Shown here: one piece after another, positions 7,442 to 13,937 of the stretch | Numbering within the stretch: the first letter of the stretch is position 1 | How the letters are laid out: each line of letters begins with the position of its first letter | Assembly: GCA_003245525.1 (NCBI GenBank) | Contig: QKCY01000355.1 | Span: 1 to 33,693 of the forward strand | Length of the DNA: 33,693 nt | Origin: Victivallales bacterium | GTDB taxonomy: Bacteria > Verrucomicrobiota > Lentisphaeria > Oligosphaerales > Lenti-02 | Direction of reading: 5' to 3' | The notes under the pieces: model-generated | What the model saw: the letters and a program-made list of their open reading frames with translations, nothing else | Told to the model about the DNA's origin: nothing | Databases searched by the model: none | Made by a program: the position numbers and the translations under genes

Positions 7442-7789
7442 CTACTCGGCCTCGGGGGTCGGTTCGGTGGTCTCGGTCGCATCGGTCGCCGACTCCTTGG
7501 CCGGGACCGTGCCGCCGACCGTGGCGTCGGCGGAGGCGTCCATGTCGCCGCTGGGGCTGGCGGTGGCGGCTCCCTCCTGGCTCACCGCGTTGCCGTTCGC
7601 CTGGGCGGTGACCCCGGCGGAGACCTCGGGGCTGATCTCGCCGGAGACCGATTTGCCCATCGAGGCCCGGGTTTCGGAAGTGACGGTCACCATGACATCA
7701 TGGCTGGCGCGGACGCAGACCCGGGGACCGGCGGTGCGGCAACCACTGGCCAGGGCGAGAGCAAGCAGGAAGGGGAGGATACGGCACAT
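7442..7789 (-). CDS. Small predicted phage lipoprotein
   Basis: 115 residues. The N-terminus (MCRILPFLLALALASGCRTA) is a signal peptide ending in a lipobox-like ASGC with the acylated Cys at residue 17; Ala rather than Leu stands at -3. The mature part is Ala/Thr/Ser/Glu-rich, with a repetitive tail ESATDATETTEPTPEAE, and looks unstructured. AAGGAG lies seven bases before the ATG at 7789, so I chose this start over an upstream one. It is followed after 4 bp by the membrane/coiled-coil gene and preceded by the cysteine hydrolase gene, so it may be an outer-membrane spanin or another lysis or superinfection-exclusion lipoprotein. The exact role is unknown. Confidence 0.55.
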   Translation of the reverse strand: MCRILPFLLALALASGCRTAGPRVCVRASHDVMVTVTSETRASMGKSVSGEISPEVSAGVTAQANGNAVSQEGAATASPSGDMDASADATVGGTVPAKESATDATETTEPTPEAE

Positions 7790-7951
7790 GGGGAGTCTCC
7801 TTGTTTTCGTTTCGGCGGGGGGAATAGGCAGGGGAAAGCCTCGCCGCCCGGTCGGGTGCGGAAACAGGCAGGCGGGAAGAGACACCGGGCGGGGGACCCG
7901 GCGGCGAGGCGGGAAAGCGGCACGGACGCGCCGCTGGAGGGCCGGACGGCG

Positions 7952-9091
7952 TCAGGGAGAGGAGGAAAGGGATGGGAGCGGACCGGGGTGTCCGTGTCCG
8001 TCCACGCCCAAACGTGCCTGATCTCCTCCGCTGCCGCTGCCGATGGAGTGCCAGGAGGCAGACGGCGGAGGGGTGGCGGGGCGGTGGCCAGAGGGGGGCG
8101 GGACGGACACGGACGGGCTCGGACAGGCACGAACCGAGGAGAGGAGAAAGGGGGTGGAACCTGTGCCGGTGGTTCCGGCGGAGACCGGCGCGCCGACGAA
8201 GCCGTCCGGCGAGGCGGAGAGGACCCATTGGCCAGGGCCGGGACCCTCCAGGGAGGGGCTGGCGGCTGCCACCGCCTGCCCCTCGCCCGCGGGCAGATGG
8301 GCGACTAGGCGGAACCGGCTATCGGCCAGCAGGCGGGCGGGGTACCAGGCCTCGGGCCAGGCGTCGGAGCCGCTCAGCCCGAGGTCGATTCCGGCCTGCC
8401 CCCACCACTGGACCAGGCTGCCGGAACAGACATTCCGGGTCCGGTCGCGGAAAACCATCGCGAACGGAGTGCGTCCTCTCAGTTTGCGCCAGCCCCACGA
8501 CCACAGCCAATACAGGAGCAACTCCCGATAGGGATAGCCGGTCCCCCTCCTGGCTTCGGCAAGGCCCTCCTGGGCGGCCAGGAGAAGGGCCGCCGGAACG
8601 GCGTTGGCGGGGCGGACCACGACGAGCTCCACGATACCGGCAAGGCGGGGTTCCCAGCCAATCGCCCGGCACCGCGGCGAAGTCATCTCCACCGTCCGGG
8701 CCGCGTCGAGAACCAGTCCGGCGTGGGTGAAGGCGGAAGCGGACGAGTGGAATAGTGCAATGCTGGAAGAGGAAGATGCGCGGGAATGGTGGAATGGCGA
8801 AATGGTCGAGCTGGTCTTTCCGTCATTCCATTGTTCCGCCATTCCATCCTTCCGACCGCCTCTCCCGGCTTCTCCATCCCTCCATTCGTCCATCCTTCCA
8901 TCATTCCGCTTCCCAAGGTCTGCCAGCGCCCGGGCCTGGATACGGGCGATGAGCCGCTGCACCCGGTCGGGATGGGCATAGCGATAGAGCACCCCGTCGC
9001 CAGCCTGTATGCGACCGGCGGCGAGGAGTTCGCCAAGCTGGGCTGCCAGCGGAGGCGACGACAGGGGGATGGATGGGGAAGGCTGTGGCAT
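7952..9091 (-). CDS. Permuted NlpC/P60-like cysteine hydrolase of the prophage (candidate lysin)
   Basis: 379 residues. Around residues 30-60 a GDGVLYRYAHPDRVQRLIAR segment precedes FTHAGLVLDAARTVEM (His123), and VCSGSLVQWWGQAGIDLG (Cys222) comes after a YPYRELLLYWLWSWG stretch. GD, then His, then CSxxLV is the motif order of the permuted papain-fold NlpC/P60 superfamily (YiiX/YycO-like), with Cys as nucleophile and His as base. Such enzymes cleave peptidoglycan peptides or related amides. Its position with a lipoprotein and a membrane gene suggests a lysis role. Residues 61-118 are a dispersed-repeat insertion (separate entry), and the last about 115 residues are Ser/Pro/Gly low complexity. 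The gene is open throughout; whether the protein is active with this insertion is unknown. It may be a fossil. Confidence 0.55.
   Translation of the reverse strand: MPQPSPSIPLSSPPLAAQLGELLAAGRIQAGDGVLYRYAHPDRVQRLIARIQARALADLGKRNDGRMDEWRDGEAGRGGRKDGMAEQWNDGKTSSTISPFHHSRASSSSSIALFHSSASAFTHAGLVLDAARTVEMTSPRCRAIGWEPRLAGIVELVVVRPANAVPAALLLAAQEGLAEARRGTGYPYRELLLYWLWSWGWRKLRGRTPFAMVFRDRTRNVCSGSLVQWWGQAGIDLGLSGSDAWPEAWYPARLLADSRFRLVAHLPAGEGQAVAAASPSLEGPGPGQWVLSASPDGFVGAPVSAGTTGTGSTPFLLSSVRACPSPSVSVPPPSGHRPATPPPSASWHSIGSGSGGDQARLGVDGHGHPGPLPSLSSSP
8738..8911. repeat. In-frame dispersed repeat inside the hydrolase gene
   Basis: Read leftward, the segment begins GGAATGATGGAAGGATGG and ends with inverted CCATTTCGCCATTCCACC, so the two ends form imperfect inverted arms of GGAATG units around a GC-rich centre. 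It encodes low-complexity residues (MDEWRDGEAGRGG, SRASSSSSIALFHSS) between a helix and the His motif, where related proteins would have a short loop. The motif GCGGAATGATGGAA also starts the repeat at 32979. The element length is about 174 bp (58 codons), so the reading frame was kept. Confidence 0.65.
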
Positions 9092-9202
9092 TGCTGGGAT
9101 TCCGGGATGCTCGCTCGGTGTCCCCCGTTCCCCCCGCCGCCCAGAGCAGGCGAACCGGCGTGAACGAGGATCAACAACAGCAATACCATAGCGCCAGAGA
9201 TA

Positions 9203-9394
9203 CTATTTAGCAATCGCGATAAGCAATAAAATAGAAGCCAAAAAGACACAACACCATAACCCAAACAGCCCGAATGGGTAGCGCGTCCAGCCCCGACCAT
9301 CCCGCCACCGGGAGCCTGCTCCCGGCCAGACATGCCGACTCCGCCGGCTCACCAGCTTCCACCAGCCCGACCGCCGCGAGGCGGGTCCTGCCAC
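9203..9394 (-). CDS. Possible small single-pass membrane protein (holin-like), uncertain
   Basis: An open frame of 63 residues starting at GTG 9394, 13 bp after the XRE stop. It ends in a hydrophobic helix (YPFGLFGLWCCVFLASILLL and IAIAK), preceded by an Arg/Trp-rich N-terminus. This is the gap between the repressor and the hydrolase gene, where a holin could lie. However, the start codon is GTG with a poor ribosome site, and the composition of the N-terminal half is arginine-rich like many chance frames. The rest of the 9092-9407 gap is AT-rich and holds one operator-like motif (9219-9228) and no other supportable gene. Confidence 0.3.
   Translation of the reverse strand: MAGPASRRSGWWKLVSRRSRHVWPGAGSRWRDGRGWTRYPFGLFGLWCCVFLASILLLIAIAK
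9219..9228 (-). promoter_or_regulatory. Operator-like motif TATTGCTTAT in the AT-rich phage gap
   Basis: The minus strand reads TATTGCTTAT, one of four TTGCTT-containing motifs in about 800 bp (the others are at 9891, 9932 and 9993). The surrounding stretch (about 9175-9265) is strikingly AT-rich compared with the rest of the window. If the XRE protein binds this motif, late or lysis gene expression could be under the same control as the repressor. Confidence 0.3.
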
Positions 9395-9407
9395 GTTCCG
9401 CGGCAGA

Positions 9408-9920
9408 CTACCTCTGCATCGCGAGCCGCCGGGAGATCACCATCGCGGCGGCCTCGTTGTACGTGGTGCCGGTAGCCTGCGCAAGGGCCTCCGCCGCCGC
9501 AACCACCTGAGGGTCCCGCGCCGTCTCCAATACCCGACGTACCAGGACCTCGGTCAGCGGCGGCGGACGCACCGCCGCCTCCTCCCCGGCCGGAGCCACG
9601 CGCCGCACCCCAGACGGCGGCACTGCCTCGCGGCTGCCGACGGCGGCCGGGTACATGTCCCCCTCCCCGGACAGCAACCAGTCGAAGGCCACGCCCGTGC
9701 ATTCGCAGAACCGATCCAGGAACTTGGCGCTGAAACTGTTGTGCCCGCTTTCGCACTTCGAGTAATGCGAGTGGCTCACCCCGAGCAACTCCGCCATCTC
9801 CGTCTGGAGGACCCCCCGCCCATTGCGCATGCTGCGCCTGGCGACCCCCAGCCGTTCGGCGATCCTCTGGCGCTCTTCATAGGAAAACGGATTGCTTTTT
9901 ATTCCCCGCCCCGTTTGCAT
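9408..9920 (-). CDS. XRE-family phage repressor-like regulator
   Basis: 170 residues starting MQTGRGIKSNPFSYEERQ. A helix-turn-helix of the XRE type lies about residues 36-80: VLQTEMAELLGVSHSHYSKCESGHNSFSAKFLDRFCECTGV, with the recognition helix around HSHYSKCESG. A FDWLLSGEGDMYP segment follows, common at the end of phage HTH domains. The C-terminal part (LTEVLVRRVLETARDPQVVAAAEALAQATGTTY) is helical and probably mediates oligomerisation; no S24 peptidase motif is present, so it is not a LexA-type self-cleaving repressor. The start 9920 has GAGG six bases upstream; a longer start at 9983 lies inside the putative -10 region. A promoter with an operator-like motif lies immediately upstream. 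Confidence 0.8.
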   Translation of the reverse strand: MQTGRGIKSNPFSYEERQRIAERLGVARRSMRNGRGVLQTEMAELLGVSHSHYSKCESGHNSFSAKFLDRFCECTGVAFDWLLSGEGDMYPAAVGSREAVPPSGVRRVAPAGEEAAVRPPPLTEVLVRRVLETARDPQVVAAAEALAQATGTTYNEAAAMVISRRLAMQR

Positions 9921-9940
9921 CTTCGCCTCGATTTGCTTAT
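9891..9940. promoter_or_regulatory. Operator-like motifs ATTGCTTTT and TTTGCTTAT at the XRE start
   Basis: Plus-strand copies at 9891-9899 (inside the first codons of the XRE gene) and 9932-9940 (its leader). Together with 9993-10002 and 9219-9228 they give a consensus TATTGCTTWT. AT-rich repeated sites on a GC-rich background around a regulator gene are typical of autoregulatory operators; binding is not demonstrated. Confidence 0.35.
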
Positions 9941-9979
9941 AAGTATAGGAGAACCCTAGATCGAACACACCTAATAGAA

Positions 9980-10008
9980 ACATTACTTACGCAAAAGCAA
10001 TATGTCAA
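9980..10008 (-). promoter_or_regulatory. Candidate XRE-gene promoter with operator-like spacer
   Basis: The minus strand shows a perfect -35 TTGACA (10003-10008), a 17-bp spacer and a weak -10 TAATGT (9980-9985). The first ten bases of the spacer are TATTGCTTTT (9993-10002), matching the motif repeated nearby. The transcript would have a leader of roughly 50 nt before the ATG at 9920. The -10 matches consensus at only three positions, so a regulated or activator-assisted promoter is plausible. Confidence 0.4.
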
Positions 10009-10165
10009 CTGTCCCGGCGACTGGATATCCCATAACCGGCCCAGAACTCGGGATTGAGACCGGCGGGGCGGTTCCCGGACCGCTTTCCGAGCCATGCCCA
10101 GTCCCGAGCCCCGGCCCCCGTCGCTTCCTGTCGCCTTCGCCCCTCCCCCTTGCTGGAACCGAACC

Positions 10166-10426
10166 ATGTGCGAGACCACCTACCGCTGTCCCCATTGCCG
10201 GGCGGAGTTCCCTGCCCCCGAACGCTTCGCCGCCCATCTGCGAACCCATCCCTCCTGCCAGGCCCACGCCTCCCTGGCCCGCAGCCTGGCCTCCGTCGGA
10301 GTCCGTCTCTGTCCCCGCTGCCATCTGGGGATCGTCGGCATCACCCATGCCCATTGGACCACCGACGGCTTCGTCCATTCCGACTGCCTGGCCCCGAACG
10401 AACGCGCGAACCACGCGCAGCCATAG
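10166..10426 (+). CDS. Small C2H2 zinc-finger protein at the prophage edge
   Basis: 86 residues beginning MCETTYRCPHCRAEFPAPER. It has a textbook C2H2 spacing: C-P-H-C, 12 residues, then H-L-R-T-H (CPHC...FAAHLRTH). A second Cys/His cluster follows (LCPRCHLGIVG...HAHW...HSDC), giving a two-metal-site protein. It is divergent from the XRE gene and precedes another small rightward gene. Phages of this type sometimes encode short zinc-binding regulators or translation factors (Mu Com is a small zinc protein with a different motif), but I cannot assign a function. The start 10166 is chosen because the coding character begins there. Confidence 0.6.
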   Translation: MCETTYRCPHCRAEFPAPERFAAHLRTHPSCQAHASLARSLASVGVRLCPRCHLGIVGITHAHWTTDGFVHSDCLAPNERANHAQP

Positions 10427-10484
10427 CCTTCCTCTTCCCCGGTCCCTCACAGAAGCAACCCCTTTCCCTCTGGAGTCACGTCCC

Positions 10485-10883
10485 ATGAAACGCACCTGTC
10501 CCCCACCCACCCACTGGCGCAGCATCCAGGTTGGCGACCGCATCCGCTTCCAGGGCGAAGGCATGCCCGTCGAAGTCGAGGACACGATCCGGTTCCGGCA
10601 GAACGGGATGCTGGTCACCGAAGGCGGTCGCGAGATCCTACCGGAGGACTATGTCGTCCGGCTTGCGGCGCCTGAACAGGCTCTGATGCCAGCGACAACC
10701 GGCGGCCCGGACCAGGCAGCCGTGGACCTGCTCTGCGGCGAACTCCAGGCGGTCGGGCAGACCGCGGCGGCCAGTCTGCAGGGCCATGCCGGCGAGTTGG
10801 CGGACCGCATCGCAGGCCACATCGGCGAACTGGTCCTTGACCTGCGCGAGGCCAAGCGCTGGCTGCGCCGCTCTCCGGGATGA
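10485..10883 (+). CDS. Unknown small protein with SH3-like N-terminus at the prophage edge
   Basis: 132 residues beginning MKRTCPPPTHWRSIQVGDRI. The first half is beta-rich: QVGDRIRFQGEGMPVEVEDT and RFRQNGMLVTEGGREILPED, like a small SH3-type barrel with strand-turn pairs. The second half (PDQAAVDLLCGELQAVGQ through LVLDLREAKRWLRRSPG) is a helical bundle. GGAG lies about ten bases before the ATG. It is the last phage-like gene before the leftward pseudopilin (34 bp convergent gap), so the element boundary is probably near 10.9 kb. No family is recognised. A related small barrel segment (GDLVAWSGEQQLRD) occurs in the protein at 29283, but I cannot claim homology. Confidence 0.55.
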   Translation: MKRTCPPPTHWRSIQVGDRIRFQGEGMPVEVEDTIRFRQNGMLVTEGGREILPEDYVVRLAAPEQALMPATTGGPDQAAVDLLCGELQAVGQTAAASLQGHAGELADRIAGHIGELVLDLREAKRWLRRSPG

Positions 10884-10917
10884 ACCGGGGGAACGCTACC
10901 GGCACGGACCGGGAGGC

Positions 10918-11460
10918 CTAGTGGGGATCGGCCGGCCACCCGCCCGTATTGTAGCTGTCCTTCTCCGTGGCCCAGGTACGTCCCTTCATCCCGTTCACAT
11001 GTCCGTCGCCGAAGAGGACGTTGCCGAAATACGTGTGGTTCACATTCGTGGTGCGGTCGGCGGCGAGGCCCGTCTCCACCCCGCAGCTCTTCTCGGTGAA
11101 ACCGCCCTTGTAGACATAGTCCAGATGGTCGTCGGTCAGCGTGTCGGTCGGCTCCCGGTCCGTCTTGGTGCTGGGACAGAGGAAGATCTTCATGGTCTTG
11201 ACATAGTTCGCCGTCAGCAGCAGCCCGATTCCGGCGGCGTTGTCGTCGACCGGGAACATTTCGTCGGCCTCGTCGCTGTACATCCGGAAGGCCGTGCCCA
11301 GATTGCGCAAATTCGAGCCGCAACTGATGCGTCGTCCTTTCTCGCGGGCCATAGCCAAGGCAGGGAGGAGCATCCCGGCCAGGATGGCGATGATCGCGAT
11401 AACCACGAGCAACTCGATGAGGGTGAAACGACGCGAGGGGAATTGGATAAAGACCTTCAT
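10918..11460 (-). CDS. Prepilin-type (type II secretion/pilin-like) protein
   Basis: 180 residues. A short basic leader ([11 protein letters not shown]) precedes the class III signal [20 protein letters not shown], which would be cleaved and methylated before Phe by a prepilin peptidase. [19 protein letters not shown] segment, two Cys and a late [14 protein letters not shown] motif follow, matching the H-X9-DG-type pseudopilins abundant in Lentisphaerota and Planctomycetota. Most such proteins occur in hundreds of copies per genome in Victivallis-like bacteria and their role is unclear; surface attachment or substrate capture are the usual guesses. AAGG precedes the ATG. It is the first clear host-type gene to the right of the prophage. 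Confidence 0.85.
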   Translation of the reverse strand: MKVFIQFPSRRFTLIELLVVIAIIAILAGMLLPALAMAREKGRRISCGSNLRNLGTAFRMYSDEADEMFPVDDNAAGIGLLLTANYVKTMKIFLCPSTKTDREPTDTLTDDHLDYVYKGGFTEKSCGVETGLAADRTTNVNHTYFGNVLFGDGHVNGMKGRTWATEKDSYNTGGWPADPH

Positions 11461-11594
11461 AGCCGCCTTGCCTCCGAGGTTCTTGATGATAAGCTCTGCG
11501 AACGATTCTAGGCAAACTCGCCTCTTCAGTCAAGACGAAAACAACACCCAGCCAGAACCCTTAGCGCCCGTCCCCGCCGGACACCGAGAACTCC

Positions 11595-12752
11595 ATGCCT
11601 ACCGATTTCGACACTTCACTGGACCGCCGTGCCACCGATAGCCTGAAGTGGAACCGCTATGCCGACCCCAATCTCATCGCGATGTGGGTGGCCGACATGG
11701 ACTTCGCGTCTCCCCCCCCGGTCCTCGCCGCCCTGCGCCGCCGCCTGGACCATGGCGTGCTGGGCTACTCGGTTCCCTCCCCGTCCTTGGTCCAGGCCGT
11801 AACTGGGCATCTGGCCACGGAATACGCCTGGGAGGTGGACCCGCTTTGGCTGGTCTGGCTACCGGGAGTGGTGCCGGGCCTGCACGCCTCGTGCCGGGCC
11901 TTCGCCATGGGCGGATCGGTCGCCACCCACACCCCGATCTACCCTCCTTTCCTGACCGCTCCCCAGTTCGCGGGCCTGCCGACCACCACCGTTCCCCTGG
12001 CGGTTCGGAACGGGCGCTACGAGTTCGACTTCGCGGTCCTGGAGGAGCAGATCCGGCCGGACTGCCGGCTGCTGCTGCTGTGCAACCCCGAGAACCCCGC
12101 GGGCACTCTCCACGACCAAGAGGAGCTGGCCCGGCTGGCGGAGTTTGCCGAGCGCCACGATCTCGTGGTGTGCTCCGACGAGATCCACTGCGGGCTCGTG
12201 CTGGAGGAGAACCGCCGCCATGTGCCGTTCGGGGCCGTGAGCCCGGTCGCCGCAGCCCGCTCCGTGGTGCTGATGGCACCGAGCAAGACCTACAACATCC
12301 CCGGGCTCTCCTGCGCCTTCGCCGTGATCCCCGATCCGGCCGTGCGCACGAAGTTCCTCCATGCCATCCGCGGCATCGTGCCGGATGTGAACGCGCTGGG
12401 GCTCATCGGTTGCGAAGTGGCCTACCGCGACTGCGCCGAATGGCACGCGGACCTCATCGCCTACCTGCGGGGCAACCGGGATCTGGTGGAACAGCGGGTG
12501 GGCCAGTGGCCCGGCTTCTCCGTCACCCACGCCGAAGCCACCTACCTCGCCTGGATCGATTGCCGGAATAGCGGCCTGGCCGATCCGGCCGCCTTCTTCG
12601 AGACCACGGGGGTCGGCCTGGCCAATGGCGCGGTCTATGGCTCGCCGGGCTTCCTGCGGCTCAACTTCGGCTGCCCGCGCGCCCAACTGGTCAAGGCCCT
12701 GGACCGGATGGAAAACGGGCTCCGCCAGCGCGTGGCCGACGGAGCCCGATAG
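11595..12752 (+). CDS. MalY/PatB-type PLP aminotransferase (cystathionine beta-lyase-like)
   Basis: 385 residues of fold-type I PLP enzyme. Seen: VADMDFASPPPVL near the N-terminus, characteristic of the MalY/PatB branch; CNPENPAG (Asn167); VVCSDEIHCGLVLE (Asp195, the PLP ring N partner); MAPSKTYNIPGLSCAF (Lys231, Schiff-base lysine); and LRLNFGCPRAQLVKALDRM near the C-terminus, containing the carboxylate-binding Arg. Family enzymes cleave C-S bonds of cystathionine or related cysteine conjugates, yielding a thiol, pyruvate and ammonia, or act as aminotransferases. Whether it acts in methionine synthesis or sulfur scavenging is not shown by its neighbours. It converges with the AICAR transformylase gene (17 bp gap). 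Confidence 0.85.
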   Translation: MPTDFDTSLDRRATDSLKWNRYADPNLIAMWVADMDFASPPPVLAALRRRLDHGVLGYSVPSPSLVQAVTGHLATEYAWEVDPLWLVWLPGVVPGLHASCRAFAMGGSVATHTPIYPPFLTAPQFAGLPTTTVPLAVRNGRYEFDFAVLEEQIRPDCRLLLLCNPENPAGTLHDQEELARLAEFAERHDLVVCSDEIHCGLVLEENRRHVPFGAVSPVAAARSVVLMAPSKTYNIPGLSCAFAVIPDPAVRTKFLHAIRGIVPDVNALGLIGCEVAYRDCAEWHADLIAYLRGNRDLVEQRVGQWPGFSVTHAEATYLAWIDCRNSGLADPAAFFETTGVGLANGAVYGSPGFLRLNFGCPRAQLVKALDRMENGLRQRVADGAR

Positions 12753-12769
12753 AAGCGGGAAACAGTCGC

Positions 12770-13888
12770 CTAGTGGTGGCTGAAGACGCGCTCGGGGGCG
12801 TGGTAGAGGGCCACGCCCAGCTCGTTGGCGCGCGCGATCACGTCGGCGTCGCGGAGCGAACCGGCGGGAGAGACGATGGCGCGCACGCCAGCGGCGGCGG
12901 CCACTTCGACAGCGTCGGGGAAGGGGAAGAAGCCGTCGCTGGCCATGGCTGCGCCCTCGATGGTCTCCGGACCCTCGTACTTGTTCTGGAACTTCCATAC
13001 GGCCTGCTCGACCGCGCCGACGCGGTCCTGCTCGCCCGTGCCGACGGCCAAGGCCCCGCCGTTCTTGACGATGACCACGCCGTTGGAGCGGACGCTGAGG
13101 TTCATGTACCAGGCGATCAGCAGGTCCTTGAGCTGGGCCGGGGTGGCGGCCACGCTGCTCACCTGGTCGCCAACCCGCTTGTTGGTGCCGGTGGCAGGCT
13201 TCAGATCCTCGGCGGAGTGGACGTGGGTGAGCAGCGGATCGGCCACCACCAGGCAGCCGTCGGCCAGCACCTTCACGGTCTGGTAGCCGGCCACGTTGTC
13301 GCCCACGTACTTGGGCAGCTTGGCCAGGTCGCCGCACTGGAGGATGCGGATGTCCTTGTTCAGCTTGTACGTCTCCTGGTCGTTGAAGATGGCCAGGGCC
13401 TCCTCGGCGAAGCCGGGCGCCACGACGCATTCGACGAAGGTGCCCATGATCTCGCAGGCAGTCTCCGCGTCCACCGGCACGTTGAAGGCCACCACGCTAC
13501 CGAAGGCGGCGCGGGGGTCGCAGTCGCGGGCCTTCTTGTAGACCGTGAGCAGCGTGTCGCCGGGAGCGGCAACGGCGGCACCGCTGGGGTTGACGTGCTT
13601 CATGCACGCGCAGGCGGGCTCGGTGAAGTACTTGACGATGTTCAGCGAGTAGCTGATATCCTCGAGGTTGGTCTGGGAGAGACCGCTCTTGCCGGTCTTC
13701 AGCACCTGCATCTCCCCGATCACGGCGTTGGCCGGGGGGCGGTAGAAGGCGGCGGTCTGGTGGGGGTTGGTGCCGTAGCGCAGATCGTCGACCTTGGTAT
13801 AGCTCTGGCCGAGCCATTCGACGGTGTCGGGATAGGTGCCCACGTTGCGGGAGAGATAGGTGGACCGGGAGAGTTTCTCGCTAGCCAT
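12770..13888 (-). CDS. Stand-alone AICAR transformylase (PurH C-terminal domain)
   Basis: 372 residues covering only the formyltransferase part of bifunctional PurH. Landmarks: DDLRYGTNPHQTAAFY (residues 34-49), the active-site KHVNPSGAA (Lys97-His98), DPRAAFGSVVAFN, NGVVIVKNGGALAVGTGEQDRVGAVEQA, and ASDGFFPFPDAVE (an SDAFFPF-like motif). It transfers a formyl group from 10-formyl-tetrahydrofolate to AICAR, giving FAICAR, the last-but-one step to IMP. The N-terminal IMP cyclohydrolase (MGS-like) domain is absent, so cyclisation must be done by another protein. Stand-alone forms are known in several phyla. It is the last gene of a leftward run behind the MsbA-like transporter (49 bp gap). Confidence 0.85.
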   Translation of the reverse strand: MASEKLSRSTYLSRNVGTYPDTVEWLGQSYTKVDDLRYGTNPHQTAAFYRPPANAVIGEMQVLKTGKSGLSQTNLEDISYSLNIVKYFTEPACACMKHVNPSGAAVAAPGDTLLTVYKKARDCDPRAAFGSVVAFNVPVDAETACEIMGTFVECVVAPGFAEEALAIFNDQETYKLNKDIRILQCGDLAKLPKYVGDNVAGYQTVKVLADGCLVVADPLLTHVHSAEDLKPATGTNKRVGDQVSSVAATPAQLKDLLIAWYMNLSVRSNGVVIVKNGGALAVGTGEQDRVGAVEQAVWKFQNKYEGPETIEGAAMASDGFFPFPDAVEVAAAAGVRAIVSPAGSLRDADVIARANELGVALYHAPERVFSHH

Positions 13889-13937
13889 GGTAGGTGCCTT
13901 TCGTAGAGTGACGGTCGTCGCCGGAATCGTGTCTTGC

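Noticed and set aside
10884-10917. Attachment site at the right prophage edge
   Set aside because: No direct repeat or TG...CA end could be matched because the other end is outside the window.
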